A stretch of 64,000 bases of DNA from Nematostella vectensis (GCF_932526225.1 NC_064034.1:14582887-14646886), one strand, 5' to 3'; counted from the first letter of the stretch, positions 30,524-43,963 are shown. Notes: a model not told the origin generated them from the letters alone. Translations and numbers: made by a program.

Positions 30524-33147
30524 GATAGATTCTTGTACTATATAGGTGTCACGGCGTTTCCTAGGATCAGGCTATTTTTAGACGCGCGGATTAGCCAATC
30601 AGATGCGACCTTAGTGCTTACGTTTTGGCTGAGCTCAACTGCACGCGCAGTCACAGACAAAAAGCTGTTTTCTCTTCGGTACTTTGACTTTTGTTGCTCT
30701 CTTCTTCAATGATGAATCCAGTTTTACCTACGAATTTAAATTCTGGCATGCAATTCTTTTGTTGAACAAACAAAACCGACGGATGATGGACAAATAAATA
30801 TTCTTCCTAACTGAAATTTTCGCGTACAGCCTCACGTCACTAGCGCGCGCGACCAACGTCAACGTAGCTGATTGGCCCGTTCGTGCGCGCGCGTCTAAAA
30901 ATAGCCTTATCCTAGGAAACGCAGTGACACTTATATAATGCAGATGATTGCCCCTACTTATGAGCCCCTGAAGGCACCTACACCAAGCTTGGTTGTTATA
31001 CAATGTTTCTTTCACGAGATATGAATGTTTTTTTATTTTTATTTTGATGACGTCAGCATGTTTTCCTTCTAGTGACGTCATCGATGAGAAATCGTCACAT
31101 ATAAAGAAAACGTTGTCGTTTTGGGGGTCTGGTACCTAGAAATCTTAGTTTCTTTTTAGAGAACTTCTCCATTGACTAAAGATGGTCATAGTCACTGTTT
31201 TTCTTTTCTGATTACAAGTCTTAAAATTTACAAAGCACCTGTGGTACGACAGCCTTGAAAATGACAACAAATCATGCAGTTCTTACAAATAAGGAATATA
31301 TAAGTTTCCTTATGTGGAATTGACCGCATTTGGCAAAAACGACAATTTATGGCTAAATTTTCTTGATATGCCAATCACGTGACCACAGCCCTGCACCTCC
31401 ATTGACACATACATGACACCTGCCAAGTTTGGTTGTCGGACGGACGGACATCGCGTCACGAAAACTCGAGTCGATGGGTTACCAATTTTTGTTACCATAT
31501 TTGTTTTAAATACCAATTTTTCCTAGGTATGGGGCTCCGCTCACGCGGCGCTTGGGAGCTCCGCTAATAAAAAAAAGTAATAAATAAGAGATAAAGTTGA
31601 TTACCTAGGCAAGGTGGCCGCTGAGCTTGGATTATCCCTAGTAAATGTTTATCGGTAAATCTTTGCCTTTAAAAAAAACTGTCGGCGGGATAAACGTTTC
31701 ATAACCCACTCGTGACTAGGCTTTTCCATATTTAAATTTTACTCATGTTATCGACTGTTTATTCCTAAGTGTCGACACTATGGCCAAGACCGAGACAGCA
31801 GACCCGTTCCGACAACGTAATCTGGTAAGAGAATTTCTTGGAATTTCTAAATTCTAACGGATTTGATATCTGAAGGATCGCTAACGAAATCCCCCATAAA
31901 AGCCAAAGCCAAGCCAAATCCTCTAAAAAAGCAACAACAAACAAGTAGCCTTGACTAAAAGACACTGAGAAAAACAGCTGGCAAAGCCAAATGGCCGGAA
32001 AAATATCGAGCAGGGAAAAATCTGTTACCTTCCAGTCAGATACCAAATGACCGGTGCCGGAATTAGACAGCGCTATTACGTCGTATGTGACTTGCCCGCA
32101 ACGCGCCTACAGCTCGGGCTAAACATGTCGTAGACAGGTCGCATACGACTAAATCGTGCTGTCTTAATTAGCCTTTATAGTTCTAGACTTCGGATCTCAA
32201 AGTTATAACCAGTAAAACCTCTCTATGACAGCGCCTATACACCTATTTCAAACAACGTAGCACTCGGAGAGTTCATATGTGCAGTGCTTCACGGGTATCA
32301 AATACATAAGCAAATAAGCGCAAATAAAGGAAATCGAGGCTTTGAAGGCTGTAAAATTGTTGTACACGTTCCTATACACATTCATATGGCTTTCAGATAC
32401 CAGGATTCAGCCATTTATACGCTACCCATGCGGGCTATGATACATCGATTTCCGAGTGGCACGTTATTTGAAATAGGTGTATAATCGAACACTCGATCAA
32501 CCATCCCTTTCTCACCACTTCTTGTTTTTCGACCAGGTTTATTTCTAGTTGATTAAATCTAATAAACAGAATAAGACTCAGGGCGGATCTAGGTTATTCT
32601 CCGAGGAGGCTACAAAACGTGGCCAAACGCAAAAAACAGTGACATAATGTTTCAGAGTGGCTCAATTTATTAAAGTTGTCTGCTTCTAAGCAAAGAATAA
32701 TTTTGCTGAACCAAAGGTTTTGCCCACTAGAAAAGGAAACAAGAGCATTTATTATTTTATTTAGAAAGGGCAGGCGTAGAATTGAGCTTTGTTGTCTGAA
32801 ATGAATGTTTTTTCTTCCTTGTATACACTATAAACATCTTTCCCGACTGTGTCATTGTAGCAGAAATAATTCAAGTGTCAAGTTAAATAATGATTATATA
32901 GTAAGTATATAAAAAAGGGAAAACTTTCAATTCCGACAACAAAGCTCAATTCAGAAATCGCTTGCATTTTCTAATAGTCAATAGATAGTCAACCAGGACG
33001 AGGACAAGTAGTCTAATTGTTTTAGTATAAATCCACTCACATACTACCTTCGAAAAAAAATACGATTTTAACAATTCTCAGTAATAAATAACCGCTTTTG
33101 GCACGAAAACGCCGGCTTTTTCGCTACTCGCTATCTATGGCTCTCTG

Positions 33148-33200
33148 TTTAGTGGCCAGCGAGCATGAGACCTCTCGGACGGCTCGCTGGCCATACTAAA
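33148..33200. repeat. Intronic hairpin, 17-bp arms
   Basis: Arms TTTAGTGGCCAGCGAGC (33,148-33,164) and GCTCGCTGGCCATACTAAA (33,182-33,200) pair fully apart from a two-base bulge, around a 17-base loop. It lies in the first intron of the DUF229 gene, about 250 bases before the second exon. Confidence 0.7.
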
Positions 33201-34130
33201 TAGAAAGACGTTCTATGGAACCAGGGTATACTGGAGTACTGGAGCCAATTAAATTGCGAGATTTGTGATGGTATGTGAGTGAATTTATACTAAACAAATA
33301 TAGGATACTTTGAACTCACTAGGCTGGCGATCTATTGGATTATTTGAATAAATTGGAAACTGTCGGGCATTTAGTCCATTGAAGACCTGTCCCGTGGTAC
33401 AGCGGTTTACTGTACTGCACACGAGTAGATAACTCACGTTATTATGTCTTCTAGCGGGCAGGTTTCATTGGACTGGTCTTACTCGGAGGGACCTCGCTGA
33501 TTATCTTTGTTTTTTTTTTATCTCTACGAGAACGAACCAAATTTCAATGCTATCTTACATACTTGACGGTAAGCATTCAAAAGCCGCGCAAGGGAAATTT
33601 GGGAAGCTTTCTTTCATTCCTGACGCCCTATATTCTTTAAACTTCCCCTAATCACCCCCTTCCCCTTCTTCAAGTGCTTATTTACCCCTATAAAATCAAG
33701 CTATGCAAACAATACAATATATTCTGTTACCCTTTGCTTTTTTTAATTCATTTTACGACTATAACACTGAGAACTTGAATTTATGTTTGTGTTTCAGACA
33801 TTAGCACTTCTTATTCTTCTGGTAGGTCTCGTTTTATTCGTTATGAGAATTGGGCGATGGATAACAATTTTTTTAATCTCCTGAGCGGTCAAATCAAAAT
33901 GATGATTCCATTTGTTTTCAGCTGGGGGTTTTCAACGGATCTTCTCTGTTAAAGATTCTGACGAGAGCTCTTTATCTTTATACTCTGGTGAGTGATAATA
34001 CACCATTCTTTATGGTCTCCCAAGGAAAAGTGTAGAATCCCGCTAGTAAGGCCTAACAGGATTGGCTAGATTATCACATTGTTCTATTGTATTCTTGTTC
34101 TTCGTCTGTGTTGCATTAATCCACAGGAGG

Positions 34131-34275
34131 GTAGCCAGGAGGGTGGCCAAGGGGGCCCGGGCCCCCCTTTTAGCAGCCAAAAATACAGTAAATGTATGAG
34201 ACATTATCTAAAATACAGGAGAAAATGCCTTGAAAGAGCCTTTTGGGCCCTCTCCTTGTTAAAAATCCTGGCTAC
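34131..34275. repeat. Fragment of a common CAGGAGGGTGGCC-type repeat with inverted ends
   Basis: GTAGCCAGGAGGGTGGCCAA at the left and CTTGTTAAAAATCCTGGCTA at the right form approximate inverted ends, with GGGCCCGGGCCCCCC between. Similar GGGGCGGATCC-type motifs occur at 32,580 and 62,310. Probably small nonautonomous transposon remnants. Confidence 0.45.
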
Positions 34276-34362
34276 GCCGCTGATACAATGTGGTGAAACT
34301 TTCGATAGCTTCTTGAGATATGGTGGGGCTTATACGCGAACAAAATCTGTTTTTGCTAATAT

Positions 34363-35330
34363 CTCCCAAAGAGAAATAGCTATGATAACCAAACTTAGCA
34401 ACTACAACATTGATGTCGGTCTGAGATTATTTCATATAATGTTGCCATGGCAAACCATATTAAGGAGGCTAAAGGCCCAATTTGCAATTTTTACGTTCAA
34501 GCCAAAATGGGAAATACACAACGACAATAGAGAAATCCATTTAAAAATGGTATATTAATTGTATATGAATAAAAAAATGGTATATTAATCGTCATGAAAT
34601 TCCCCACATCATGCTATCTTTTAATCGTGTCCAGCGTCACGTGACCGTGAGAACCGTTGAAACCGTTTGTATTTCAGCTAATGTTGTGGGTGGACAGCCT
34701 TAAAAGAGGCAGTATGATATGAAGACTACTATAAGGATTGAAAATATGCATTTACATTCGAAATCCACTATGCTTCTGTATTCCTCATTTTCCATTGAAA
34801 TTAGTGGTTTCATTAGCACCTTGTGTCCCCAAGATATTGATGAAAATCTCCCAAAGAGAAATAGCTATGATAACCAAACTTAGCAACTACAACATTGATG
34901 TCGGTCTGAGATTATTTCATATAATGTTGCCATGGCAAACCATATTAAGGAGGCTAAAGGCCCAATTTGCAATTTTTACGTTCAAGCCAAAATGGGAAAT
35001 ACACAACGACAATAGAGAAATCCATTTAAAAATGATATATTAATTGTATATTAATAAAAAAATGGTATATTAATCGTCATGAAATTCCCCACATCATGCT
35101 ATCTTTTAATCGTGTCCAGCGTCACGTGACCGTGAGAACCGTTGAAACCGTTTGTATTTCAGCTAATGTTGTGGGTGGACAGCCTTAAAAGAGGCAGTAT
35201 GATATGAAGACTACTATAAGGATTGAAAATATGCATTTACATTCGAAATCCACTATGCTTCTGTATTCCTCATTTTCCATTGAAATTAGTGGTTTCATTA
35301 GCACCTTGTGTCCCCGAGATATTGATGAAA
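34363..35330. repeat. Tandem duplication, unit 484 bases
   Basis: CTCCCAAAGAGAAATAGC begins copies at 34,364 and 34,848. The two units are almost identical by eye (for example GTATATGAAT versus GTATATTAAT, and CCCCAAGA versus CCCCGAGA). The duplication lies in the intron between exons 4 and 5 of the DUF229 gene. ORFs within it are repeats of each other and not genes. Confidence 0.9.
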
Positions 35331-37683
35331 ATGTGTTTTTCAATGTATAAGCCTGTAAGTCAGGCCTTAATATACCTGAAGGAGAAATTGTACCTTTTTT
35401 CATTCAAGTAACTAGCGAGCTCTACCCAAAATGCAATCACTTTTGCGGTGGTTTCCTCCCAATAAAAGGTCTCTGAAAAGGTTCCTTCAAGATTGGAAAA
35501 GTTTGTGGATAGGACTTGTTTTTATTGTAAGGCCAGATATGTGAATTAAGAACGTCTCAAGCCGACATGTAAAATAATTGCCACCTCTGGCGCACAAATA
35601 AATCAGACAACAACCAGGGCATGGTTCCTAGAAAGCAGGTTTGGCTGTTAGCGTTAACCCAGGGATTAGCATGGTTATGGTTAACCCTGGATTAGCATTA
35701 ACATGCTTTCTAGCAAACAAGGCTAGACCACTAAATGTACCACTGCTCGAGCAGTCTTACATTGTCAGATAGGAATTTTTATTCACTTTCCATACTTCAA
35801 AGTTGAGCGGTGTCGTAGCATAATAACCGGGATGCTTCACCAACTTTTTCCTGATGCAGGTCTTCCTAGTGTGGGATCCTTTTCTAAGTCTTATCATCAT
35901 TGGATAAAAGTTCTATGAATTTTTCTCCTTTCAGATAGGGTTCTCCTGTCCGCTTCCTTTTTAGCGAATAATCCGAATGGGACCTATCACGATAAGTCAC
36001 CTTGTTACTACACTCGACTTCGGAAAGCTCCCAAGAAACCTGAAGAATCTGCCTCTAATGACCAGAAGACAGCGAAATGCCGTAAACACGAGTGAGTCAC
36101 GGCAATTTTTTGAAATGGGGCAGACCATAACATGAATACATTTTCGGGTGGTTGTAGGAGGTTGTGTGGGGCAAACAATTCTGGAAATTCTGGGAAGAGT
36201 GGCAAGTTTAGAATAAATAAGGAAAGTAAGTATGGAAAGTATAAATTAGGAAAAGTAAGGACAACTTGACCGTCTTGGGGATCTTTGCGGTGCTAAGGGC
36301 CTGTGAGGACAGGCAAAGCGACAAAAAGTTTAAACAAGATGCCCAAATTTTCTGAGAATTCCATACTTCAAAAAAGAACAAAGGTGACCTTGGGGAGGAA
36401 GGGACAATGTCCTCGAAGCAAAGGATGGGTAAGAAGTATATTTTTACCCCATATTATTTTGCCTTCAGACCAAGTGCAAAATCATGTGAGGAAGCCAACA
36501 AATATTTCAATAATCCTAACTACGACCCAACACCTAGAAGATGCAGCACGAAGAATAACGAAGATATCTGCCAGGTCATAAGCTACAGCAGAAGCGAGTC
36601 GCCAGACTTCAAATGTGACGTCACAGTATGCGGGGGGTCCCTTGTTTCCATCACAAAGGTCGATGCGAAGACGGGTCTGGTGGCTTCGGCAATATATGAA
36701 CCCCTTCGATGTCAATAAAGTCAAGGAAATGGCAAAAAAGGTTCTGGATGAGGGGTTCTCCTTCGTGTTTCTCCGTTGCAATGGGTTTCAACAAGTGCTG
36801 ATGTTCCCACCTAAGCGAATACAGCCAAAAGTCCCTTTGAAAAAGAGAATTAATATTAATATAGTCGTGGTTGACTCTGTCGCAAGGACGCACTTTTTCC
36901 GGGCGATGAAGAGATCTGTGTCTGCCATGCGGGAGATTATTTATGACGACACCATTCCGGCAACTGTACTGGACTTTGAGTTTTTCCACGGAATCAGCAT
37001 GCACACCTTTGATAACATCCGACCGCTGTTTTCAAGCAACAGCAGCAGCGAGTCGCCAGACTTCAAATGTGACGTCACAGTATGCGGGGGGTCCCTTGTT
37101 TCCATCACAAATACATCATAAGGCGCAAGCGCGGCCCCTCTGATCTCGTACCAGCACTTCAACATGGGGCATACTCCCACAGGGACGCGCGTCACTAACG
37201 ATGACGAGCCGTTAGCGCAGTTTCTTAACGCAATCGCGAACGACCCGAACACGCTCACGAAAGTGCTTTCGGATCACGGGCTCACGCGCACATCATACGC
37301 AAGCACAGACGAAGGCCAAAACGAGCTATACAGTCCATTCCTTTTTATGGTACTGCCTAATCACGTAGCTTTTTTACTTGGGAAACAGAGAGTTGAGGCT
37401 TTATTAAAGAACCAACAACGGATCTTCACAACATTAGACTTGCATAAAGCGCTGATGTCTCTTCACAGTACGGATAAGCCATCAAGTAATTATAAACAAG
37501 CGGGGATATTTGCTAAAATCTCTGCGGACAGGACGTGCTCTGATCTATCGTTGTCGCCGTTGGCGCGCTGTCGCTGCAAAGGCTGGGACGAGACGGCTGA
37601 GGAGAACTCGCCACGGGTCAAATGGCTGGCGGAGTTTGCAGTAGGCACGCTCAATGACCTCATACAAGAGCAGTACGTGAAAG

Positions 37684-37967
37684 GTCAGTATAACAAGTCC
37701 AAAATAAGATATCTCGTATGCATCATGTATGACGGATTGTATGCATCATGTATGACGGCGTGGCCCACGGAAAACTCGTGGCACCATCCTTTTATTTGAT
37801 AGCTTCCGTCTATCCCTTAATGACGGATTGTTGAGTAAACTTTGGCACACGGAAAACGCCGTGGCCCCTTCTACCGATAGTTTCCGTCTATCCCCAATGA
37901 CGGTTTGTTGACTAACCCGTAGCCCAAGACAAACTCATGACAGAGACTCGTTCACTTTTTTCACCAG
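37684..37967 (+). repeat. Intron of the DUF229 gene with short tandem repeats
   Basis: The donor GTCAGT at 37,684 and the acceptor TTTTTTCACCAG at 37,967 give phase-1 continuity. Inside, GTATGCATCATGTATGACGG is repeated twice at about 37,717-37,757. A unit of roughly 80 bases with ACGGAAAAC and TTCCGTCTATCCC occurs two to three times. Confidence 0.6.
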
Positions 37968-38587
37968 GTCTATCCGACGCTCAGTCAATCCCGGGAAACT
38001 GCGTGAGCCTGCTTGGCAAATCCTTTTCCTCCATCAGACAAAGAAGTGATGGCAAAAGCAAAGTGACCACATTCGACCTTCACGTGACTGCGCATGCCTC
38101 GGTACCGCTGACCGAAGACGTAGTATTCAAGGTCGCAGTTTCACATGGTGACGGAGTATACCCGGCGCTGAAATCTTACTCCAGACATTCACTGTACAAG
38201 AAATTCAAGAATTGCTCCGACAAACAGGTCGACCTTAAGCTTTGTGTCTGTTCCAACAAACCAAGAACCTGCAATACATCACAATATATGAACGAAGTTA
38301 TTTCCCCCAATGTCTTTGGATCGAAATCAGAAGTGAAGGATATCAGTGGAGGCTGTGTTTTCTTGATAACGCGTTGTCACGGTGGTTTTACCTTGGTGTA
38401 CGAGGTCGCAAACTTGTGTCCTGTTAAGAAGCAAATAGTTTTTGAAGGCTCGGACTATTATGTAGATATTTCCATGAAACTGCCAAGAACCATAGACGCT
38501 GAACCAAACACCGCGTATTTTGTGATATCCGGAGTGCGTAGAATTATGGCATTAAGCTATTTAGAATTTAAGACTCGTGTTGTTTGA

Positions 38588-40860
38588 TAAAGATGATTGC
38601 GTAGTGACAAAGACCTCTTATTGCTGGCAAGCATAGGACGCAATTAAAACCCAATGCACAAAAATTAGGTCATTTTAGAACTAGAAGTTTTGATACCATT
38701 CGTATATTTATCATATTCCAAGAAAGGAATTTCCATAGACATGGAAGATTCATTTGAAAACATGTCATAGTAAAAATGAAAAATGAGATGACAAAAATTG
38801 AAAAATGTAAGTTTTTAAAATAACGTATTTATGGTTTATAAAAAAGGAAAACAAAGGGAAACGTATAGGATGTTTATGGGACCAGAGTCTACCTCGCAGA
38901 CTTTCTGGTGTATCGCACGGGTGTACACGCACACGCACAAGCACAAGCACACTAAAAAAAACCAAATTCAATTTGAGCTGTATTCCTTGCTCAGACATGA
39001 GTTGTATGGTGGCTTGTCAAAATCAAGCACCGCCCCCCCCCCCCCCACCATGTCTTGTATTCCTCACCCTCCTTCACAGTATCCGTTTCCTGCTTTTAGA
39101 TCAGAACGAGCACTTTCTAGTACGCTAAGAACCCCTACCTCACAACTATCATTATCAGAAAAAAAAAATGACGCAAAAAGTTGTCTTTTGTATCTTTAAG
39201 ACCAGCGGTCTGAGTTCGTCGAGATTTCTCGGAAAAATGAAGTTTGGGTGCCCTAGCTCAAAATTAAACTGGTAATAGGTATAAGTGACCATGGTATCCT
39301 GTGAAAGTTTGAAGCAATTTGGATAAATATTTTTGGCGATAGAAGCCGAAAAGTAATTTTTCGTCTCCCGCACCCGGATTTGAGACAATTTCGTGGTTGT
39401 TAGAAAAAGACTAAAAACCGGTTCGCAACGCGTGATAAAACAACTGCAACTTATATAAACCTAAAGAATAGATAATAAGGAACTCCGAGGCTGAACGCGA
39501 TTTTATTTTATTTTATGTTTTTAGATGACTTTGAAAAGCCTTGAAATAATTGTGTAATATCGCCAATGAGATGTGGATTTGGCAAAAATGTTTGCATTCA
39601 TCGAAAAGAGCATCATTTCTACTTTTGATATGTGAAATAAAATTTAGGGGCAAATAAAATCCGACTTTTTTACAAGCCGAAATATGACCCCCACTTGACC
39701 CTAATTATAAACAAATGACGACTACTGTATCGCGTTTTCCGCATTCAAACAACGCCTTCAAATCTCCAGAAAAACAAGAAAGAGCGCTCAAATCAAAAGA
39801 AATATACTGTCGGCAATACTCAAATTTAATGGTAATAATTTCATAGCATTTATTGCATTAAATTGCAATTTTTAGGCTCGCGTGATACTATTTTGTTTGC
39901 TGCCATGCATACGTAATTAAAGCGTGACAAGCAAAGCGACAAGCATAAAATACCTCACCATGACTGCAATAAGACTTTTCTGATAATTACTTATTAAAAA
40001 GAAAAACGTCCAAAAGAAGAAAATGAGAGTTTTGCATGTTTTTATTTAATTAGCAAGCGATACTGGCAGAATTTTGTACAGTTTTAAATTGTAATTAAAC
40101 AAAAAGCTTGATCAAATTGTCAAAATTCGCTTATTTTCAAAGCCTTTGTTCAACTACAAATTTGATCAAATAAAAATAAAAATTATGCAAGAACGCTGAG
40201 ACATTTGCGATATTGAGGCCTCTCACGGTAAGCTGTTTTCGTTTTTGGTAAAAGAGAGTATTGAAGTGTAAAAACTTACTCTGGTCTTCACAACAGAACA
40301 CAGGATTACCGACTCAGAAATCTATTTCATCTAACCATGAAAAAATATAATCGGGACCCAAGAAATCGTGGATTTATTTTGCGCAACTACATCTTTGAAT
40401 AACATCCACGAGCGTGGAGGCGATCCCAGTCGCAGTTCCGGGATCGTTTAAGCCCCTACCCCAGCCAGTGGGGTCGAGGAAGGGCTAACCGAGGTCTATT
40501 GCCTATAGTGTCAATATTATGGCATTGCCAACTTACTCATTATTTTCAAATTCCTCGTTCTACTTCATGTGTTTCTCTTCTCAGGCAAGTTTCATTAAAA
40601 AAGTACTCACATATACATAGATATATGCAAAGTTTAGGGTAAGTCCTGATGCGGTCCAGCACATCGCATGAAGTCAAAATATAACTAATTTCAAATAAAA
40701 TTCTTATAGGTGTAAGTGCGTTACAACTTTATAATGAAGTATTGGACACATAAACATAATAAATCATACATATATAAGTAAAAGAGAAGCTATTTGTACA
40801 TAGCTATCATAGCTTTTATTTATTTATGTAGTAAATCTTTCCATTTTTATTCACATGCGT
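38588..40860. other. AT-rich intergenic region without gene
   Basis: The frames here are short and without family features. Two low-complexity spots are visible: ACACGCACACGCACAAGCAC-type at 38,925-38,952 and a C-run at about 39,032-39,047. The GC-rich paragraph at 40,395-40,490 has no recognisable RNA fold. Confidence 0.55.
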
Positions 40861-40899
40861 ACAATAACAGCTCTCTTAGGCCGGTCTCTTAACCCGGAT

Positions 40900-43088
40900 T
40901 CCAAGGGACTTTCACCTCGGACATCCCTTAGTCTTATCGTCTTCTTCCCCTTGCTTGCGCATTAGCCCACTTCTGTGCTCGAGGTTTGACCTTTAAGCTT
41001 AGATGGGATCACAGTGACTACCAGCCAGCTTCGTGCTCGCACCTAAGCTGGTCAACCCTTGAACCCAGTCCCCCAGGTGCACCTCGGTACCGCTTACGCT
41101 TTCATAATTTCTCCTTTTGTAGCACAATCCACCCAAGCGAGCACGTTATTCCGACTTGACCTTTACTCCTTCCAATGTTAAGACCGTTACTGGTAGATCT
41201 GTGTCTTGGGTACAAGCCAATGGTTCACCTATTGGGGCTCAGGGGTTGAGCAGCAACAATACCCACCTTTCCCCCGGTTTTGTGAACGCGGTTATGCGTG
41301 GAGAAGCTCTGGCAGATGTTTTTATGCTAGTGTTCAGAAATCCTGAAGAGTTTGTGTCAGGAAATCTTCATCAGCACTTAAGCGCTTGGCAGTTTATTGC
41401 GGACTCATTGCCCGGTGGCCTTTCAAGTCGAGTTCTCTCTTGGATATCAAATAAAGTGAACGTCAGAGAATTTTTCCAGCATATTTCGGTGCAGTTTGGT
41501 CGTGAATTTTTTTACTCCAACCTCCCTCCTCGTCGAGTATTCCAAAATAACAGATCGTGCTTGGGTTTTGAAGAGTTCATAAACAAATCTATCAGCGCCG
41601 GAGTGCAGTCTGGAGCCTCCCGTTGGGGTAGAGTGAATCACGTAACCCCTCCTTATCTCTCTTTGCCCCTGACAGTGGAACCTACAAAGCCATGAATCTA
41701 TGGATTCAAGACTGTCCCTTCAAACTTGATAACTTGTCCTTACTTCAGTTTTACGTTAGTAAGAACTCGTTTCAAACAGTCTGTGACGATAAGTCAGGAT
41801 ACCATCACATCTTTTTGTCGCCAGAGAGCAGACAATTTTTGGGGTTTGAATGGGGGCAACTACTACGTCTATAATGCCTTACCCTTTGGGTGGAAAGCAT
41901 CAGCCTATATTTATCACTCAACTGGATTGCTAGCCTCGCACTATTTTCGATCTATTGGTAGATACCATGTGCTCTCTACATTGATGACCGCCACACGGGG
42001 GAGCTTGTTCTTCAATCCATCCATTCGGCCAACGCAGCTCTTGGTTCTGACCTTGAACGTGGCCGCGCTCGAGCAAACGCAGCTGCCTTCTTAGTGTTCT
42101 TCACTCTTCTATCACTTGGATATTTCCTTGGCTTGGCAAAGTCCTCCCTGATTCCGAAGCAGCGTGTGCGATATTTGGGGTTTTATATCGACTCACGTAA
42201 TCAAAGCTTTTAGTTATTAGAGGAAAAGCACAAGTTTATCGAGCTTACAGAGTCGCTCTTGGCGGGGAGCAACACTACTATCAAGACCCTGCAGCGTTTT
42301 GCAGGAAAGGCTGTATCATTCTCGCGGGCAGTGCCGGGAGCGCGTTTTTTAACGAACGAGGCCAACGTCGCAATAGCAAAAGGAACAAGATCGTCACGGC
42401 CTATCCCGGTGAAAGGGCTTTTACGGGAGGAAATCGAGCAATGGTTATTTTTAAAGCATTGGAACGAAGTCGTCCCCTGGGTCTCCTCGTTTGCATGGGG
42501 TGCAGTCCTCAAGCCGGGTACCCGGCCTCTCAGTATCCGCGACTACTGGCCTCAAGACAAATTGAACAGTCACATCAACGTTAAGCCCTAGCCCTGGTTA
42601 ACGCGTTAGAAGCCTTCTCAGATCTCGCAAAGGGTTGCCGCGTCGACGTTTTCACAGAACGGTCAGGTGCTGATGGGCGCCTGGAATAAGCAGGGTAGCA
42701 AGTCACACGCGTTGAACCAAGCTTTTAAAAGGCTGTTTATGGTCATCAGCCAATATGGTATGCAAATCTGGCTTATTTTTGTCCCGCCTTCTCCGAACGC
42801 CGCTGACGCACCTTTCCGTGAGCTTGCCCGGGTTGACGCCAAACTGTCACAAGAAGCCTGGGTTCAAGTACAGACATGCTTTGGTCCACATTCAGCTGAC
42901 CTAATGGCTATCCCGTCCAACCGGCAATCTGAACCGGCAGGACGCATGCTTCTGTTCTTCTCCCTCTATCGTGTACCAGGGTCATTGGGAGTTAATATTT
43001 TCCCAAATGCCTTCAGGAACCCTTATGTATTTCCTCCGTTCTACCTCATTCCGCACTTTGTCAAGTTTCTTCAAGAGCAGAACACTTA
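40900..43088 (+). pseudogene. DIRS-type retrotransposon gag/RT/RNase H remnant
   Basis: The frame 41,156-41,695 (SVSWVQANGSPIGAQGL, LHQHLSAWQFIADSL) matches the gag-to-RT junction of DIRS/Ngaro-like elements. RT follows in alternating frames: DDKSGYHHIFLSPESRQFLG at about 41,790, YNALPFGWKASAYIYH, then LGFYIDS near 42,180. The RNase H side follows at 42,259-42,591 and 42,667-43,088 (SPNAADAPFREL; NPYVFPPFYLI). Many frame breaks and stops. No tyrosine recombinase is seen downstream, where the 43,190 repeat begins, so the 3' end is missing. A separate and more divergent family from the element at 12,320. Confidence 0.6.
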
Positions 43089-43189
43089 GTTCACGAGATG
43101 TGTTCCTGACATACAGCCCCGTTCTGTCTGGAGGCCTTACGTTACTGTAAAAGCTGAGGGTTTGTGCTGCAAAGTTCGTATGTTCATAG

Positions 43190-43640
43190 AAGAAAGGCAG
43201 CTTGAAAATAGTATTTGATGAGATTCAAATGGGCTGAAGTTTTTGAGGAAACATTTGTCTGAAGTACAAGCACGATGTAAAATCCCGCCCGTGGCAGCAG
43301 CGGCAGCTAAAATAGGACTAAGAGGAGAGGCTCTACACTACCATTCTATATTCATCCACGGCTATATCTATGTAAGGAGATCCTGAGAGGAAAAGGCCTT
43401 GGATTGATGTCTGTTTTCAGCTATAAAAATCATTCCCCTGTGTTAACGAGTTCGTTGCTAGCAGAAAGATCACGGTTTACAACAAAAAGCGAACACAACC
43501 ACTAGGCGACAAACATACAGCGACAAAAAAAACACTGCCAAGGTGAGTTTTTGATGATGATTTGAATTTTGAATATGACATTTTTTTCATTTATTGTTGT
43601 GCTTTTATAATGCTCGTTTGTTCGCCTTTTTCCCAAAACC
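43190..43640. repeat. Dispersed promoter-like repeat, copy A
   Basis: About 430 bases from AATGGGCTGAAG to GCTCGTTTGTTCG recur at about 54,658-55,055 with moderate divergence. Both copies have CCCGCCCGTGGCAGCAG, AGGCTCTACACTA, then CAGCTATAAAAATnATTC, a good TATA-like box. Copy A also has an exon/donor-like CAAG^GTGAGT at 43,540-43,549. The pattern looks like a promoter and first exon carried in a mobile or duplicated segment. Confidence 0.6.
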
Positions 43641-43963
43641 AATCGCTCAAACAAAAAAACCGTACCAGCTTTAGTATATCATTAGTATATCATATCAATG
43701 TCATCTATCCTTGTTTTGATTGGCTAAAATACCATCTACTTGAATTCCGATTGGAAAATTTTGGCGCTTGAATGGCTTTTATTCAACTGACAATCGCCAT
43801 GAAAATGTTAAATTCGTAAATACTTACTTACAAGTTCTATAAATTCAGGCGTATATTCCTCACGGTAAGTAAAAATTTAACGACAGAAATACGTAGTAGT
43901 CTAGCTACTGTATCAATGACACTTAGCTTGTTCGATTTATACATATGTTTTTAGAGTACAGAT
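43641..43963. other. Spacer before the gypsy element, no gene recognised
   Basis: AT-rich, with a nine-base direct repeat ATTAGTATATC at 43,680-43,700. No coding sequence. Confidence 0.5.

Larger units (their letters stand above)
31780..38587 (+). pseudogene. DUF229 (sulfatase-like superfamily) type II membrane protein gene, multi-exon, damaged
   Basis: Proposed exons: 31,780-31,824 (MAKTETADPFRQ), 33,455-33,568 (membrane anchor GLVLLGGTSLIIFVFF), 33,798-33,821, 33,922-33,987, 35,935-36,091, 36,469-37,683 and 37,968-38,587; all have GT/AG borders and compatible phases. Residues such as NIVVVDSVARTHFF and LSDHGLTRTSY match the nucleotide-phosphatase/sulfatase fold of DUF229 proteins, and the last exon is a beta-rich C-terminal domain. 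A missing T in the T-run at 35,957-35,961 and an extra base near 36,710 break the frame. About 180 residues expected between the RPLFS and QHFNMGH motifs are absent and replaced by a copy of 36,593-36,657. Likely an extracellular or Golgi-facing host protein; substrate unknown. Confidence 0.65.

Noticed and set aside
33390..33450. tRNA-like GTGGTACAGCGG A-box-like word
   Set aside because: No B box or cloverleaf could be formed in the following 60 bases; it is upstream of an exon in an intron.
34079..35411. Repeated ORFs of 60-160 codons in the DUF229 intron
   Set aside because: They are the two copies of a 484-base noncoding duplication; reading frames are incidental.
40395..40490. GC-rich paragraph that could be an RNA gene
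   Set aside because: No consistent stems or known RNA motifs recognised.
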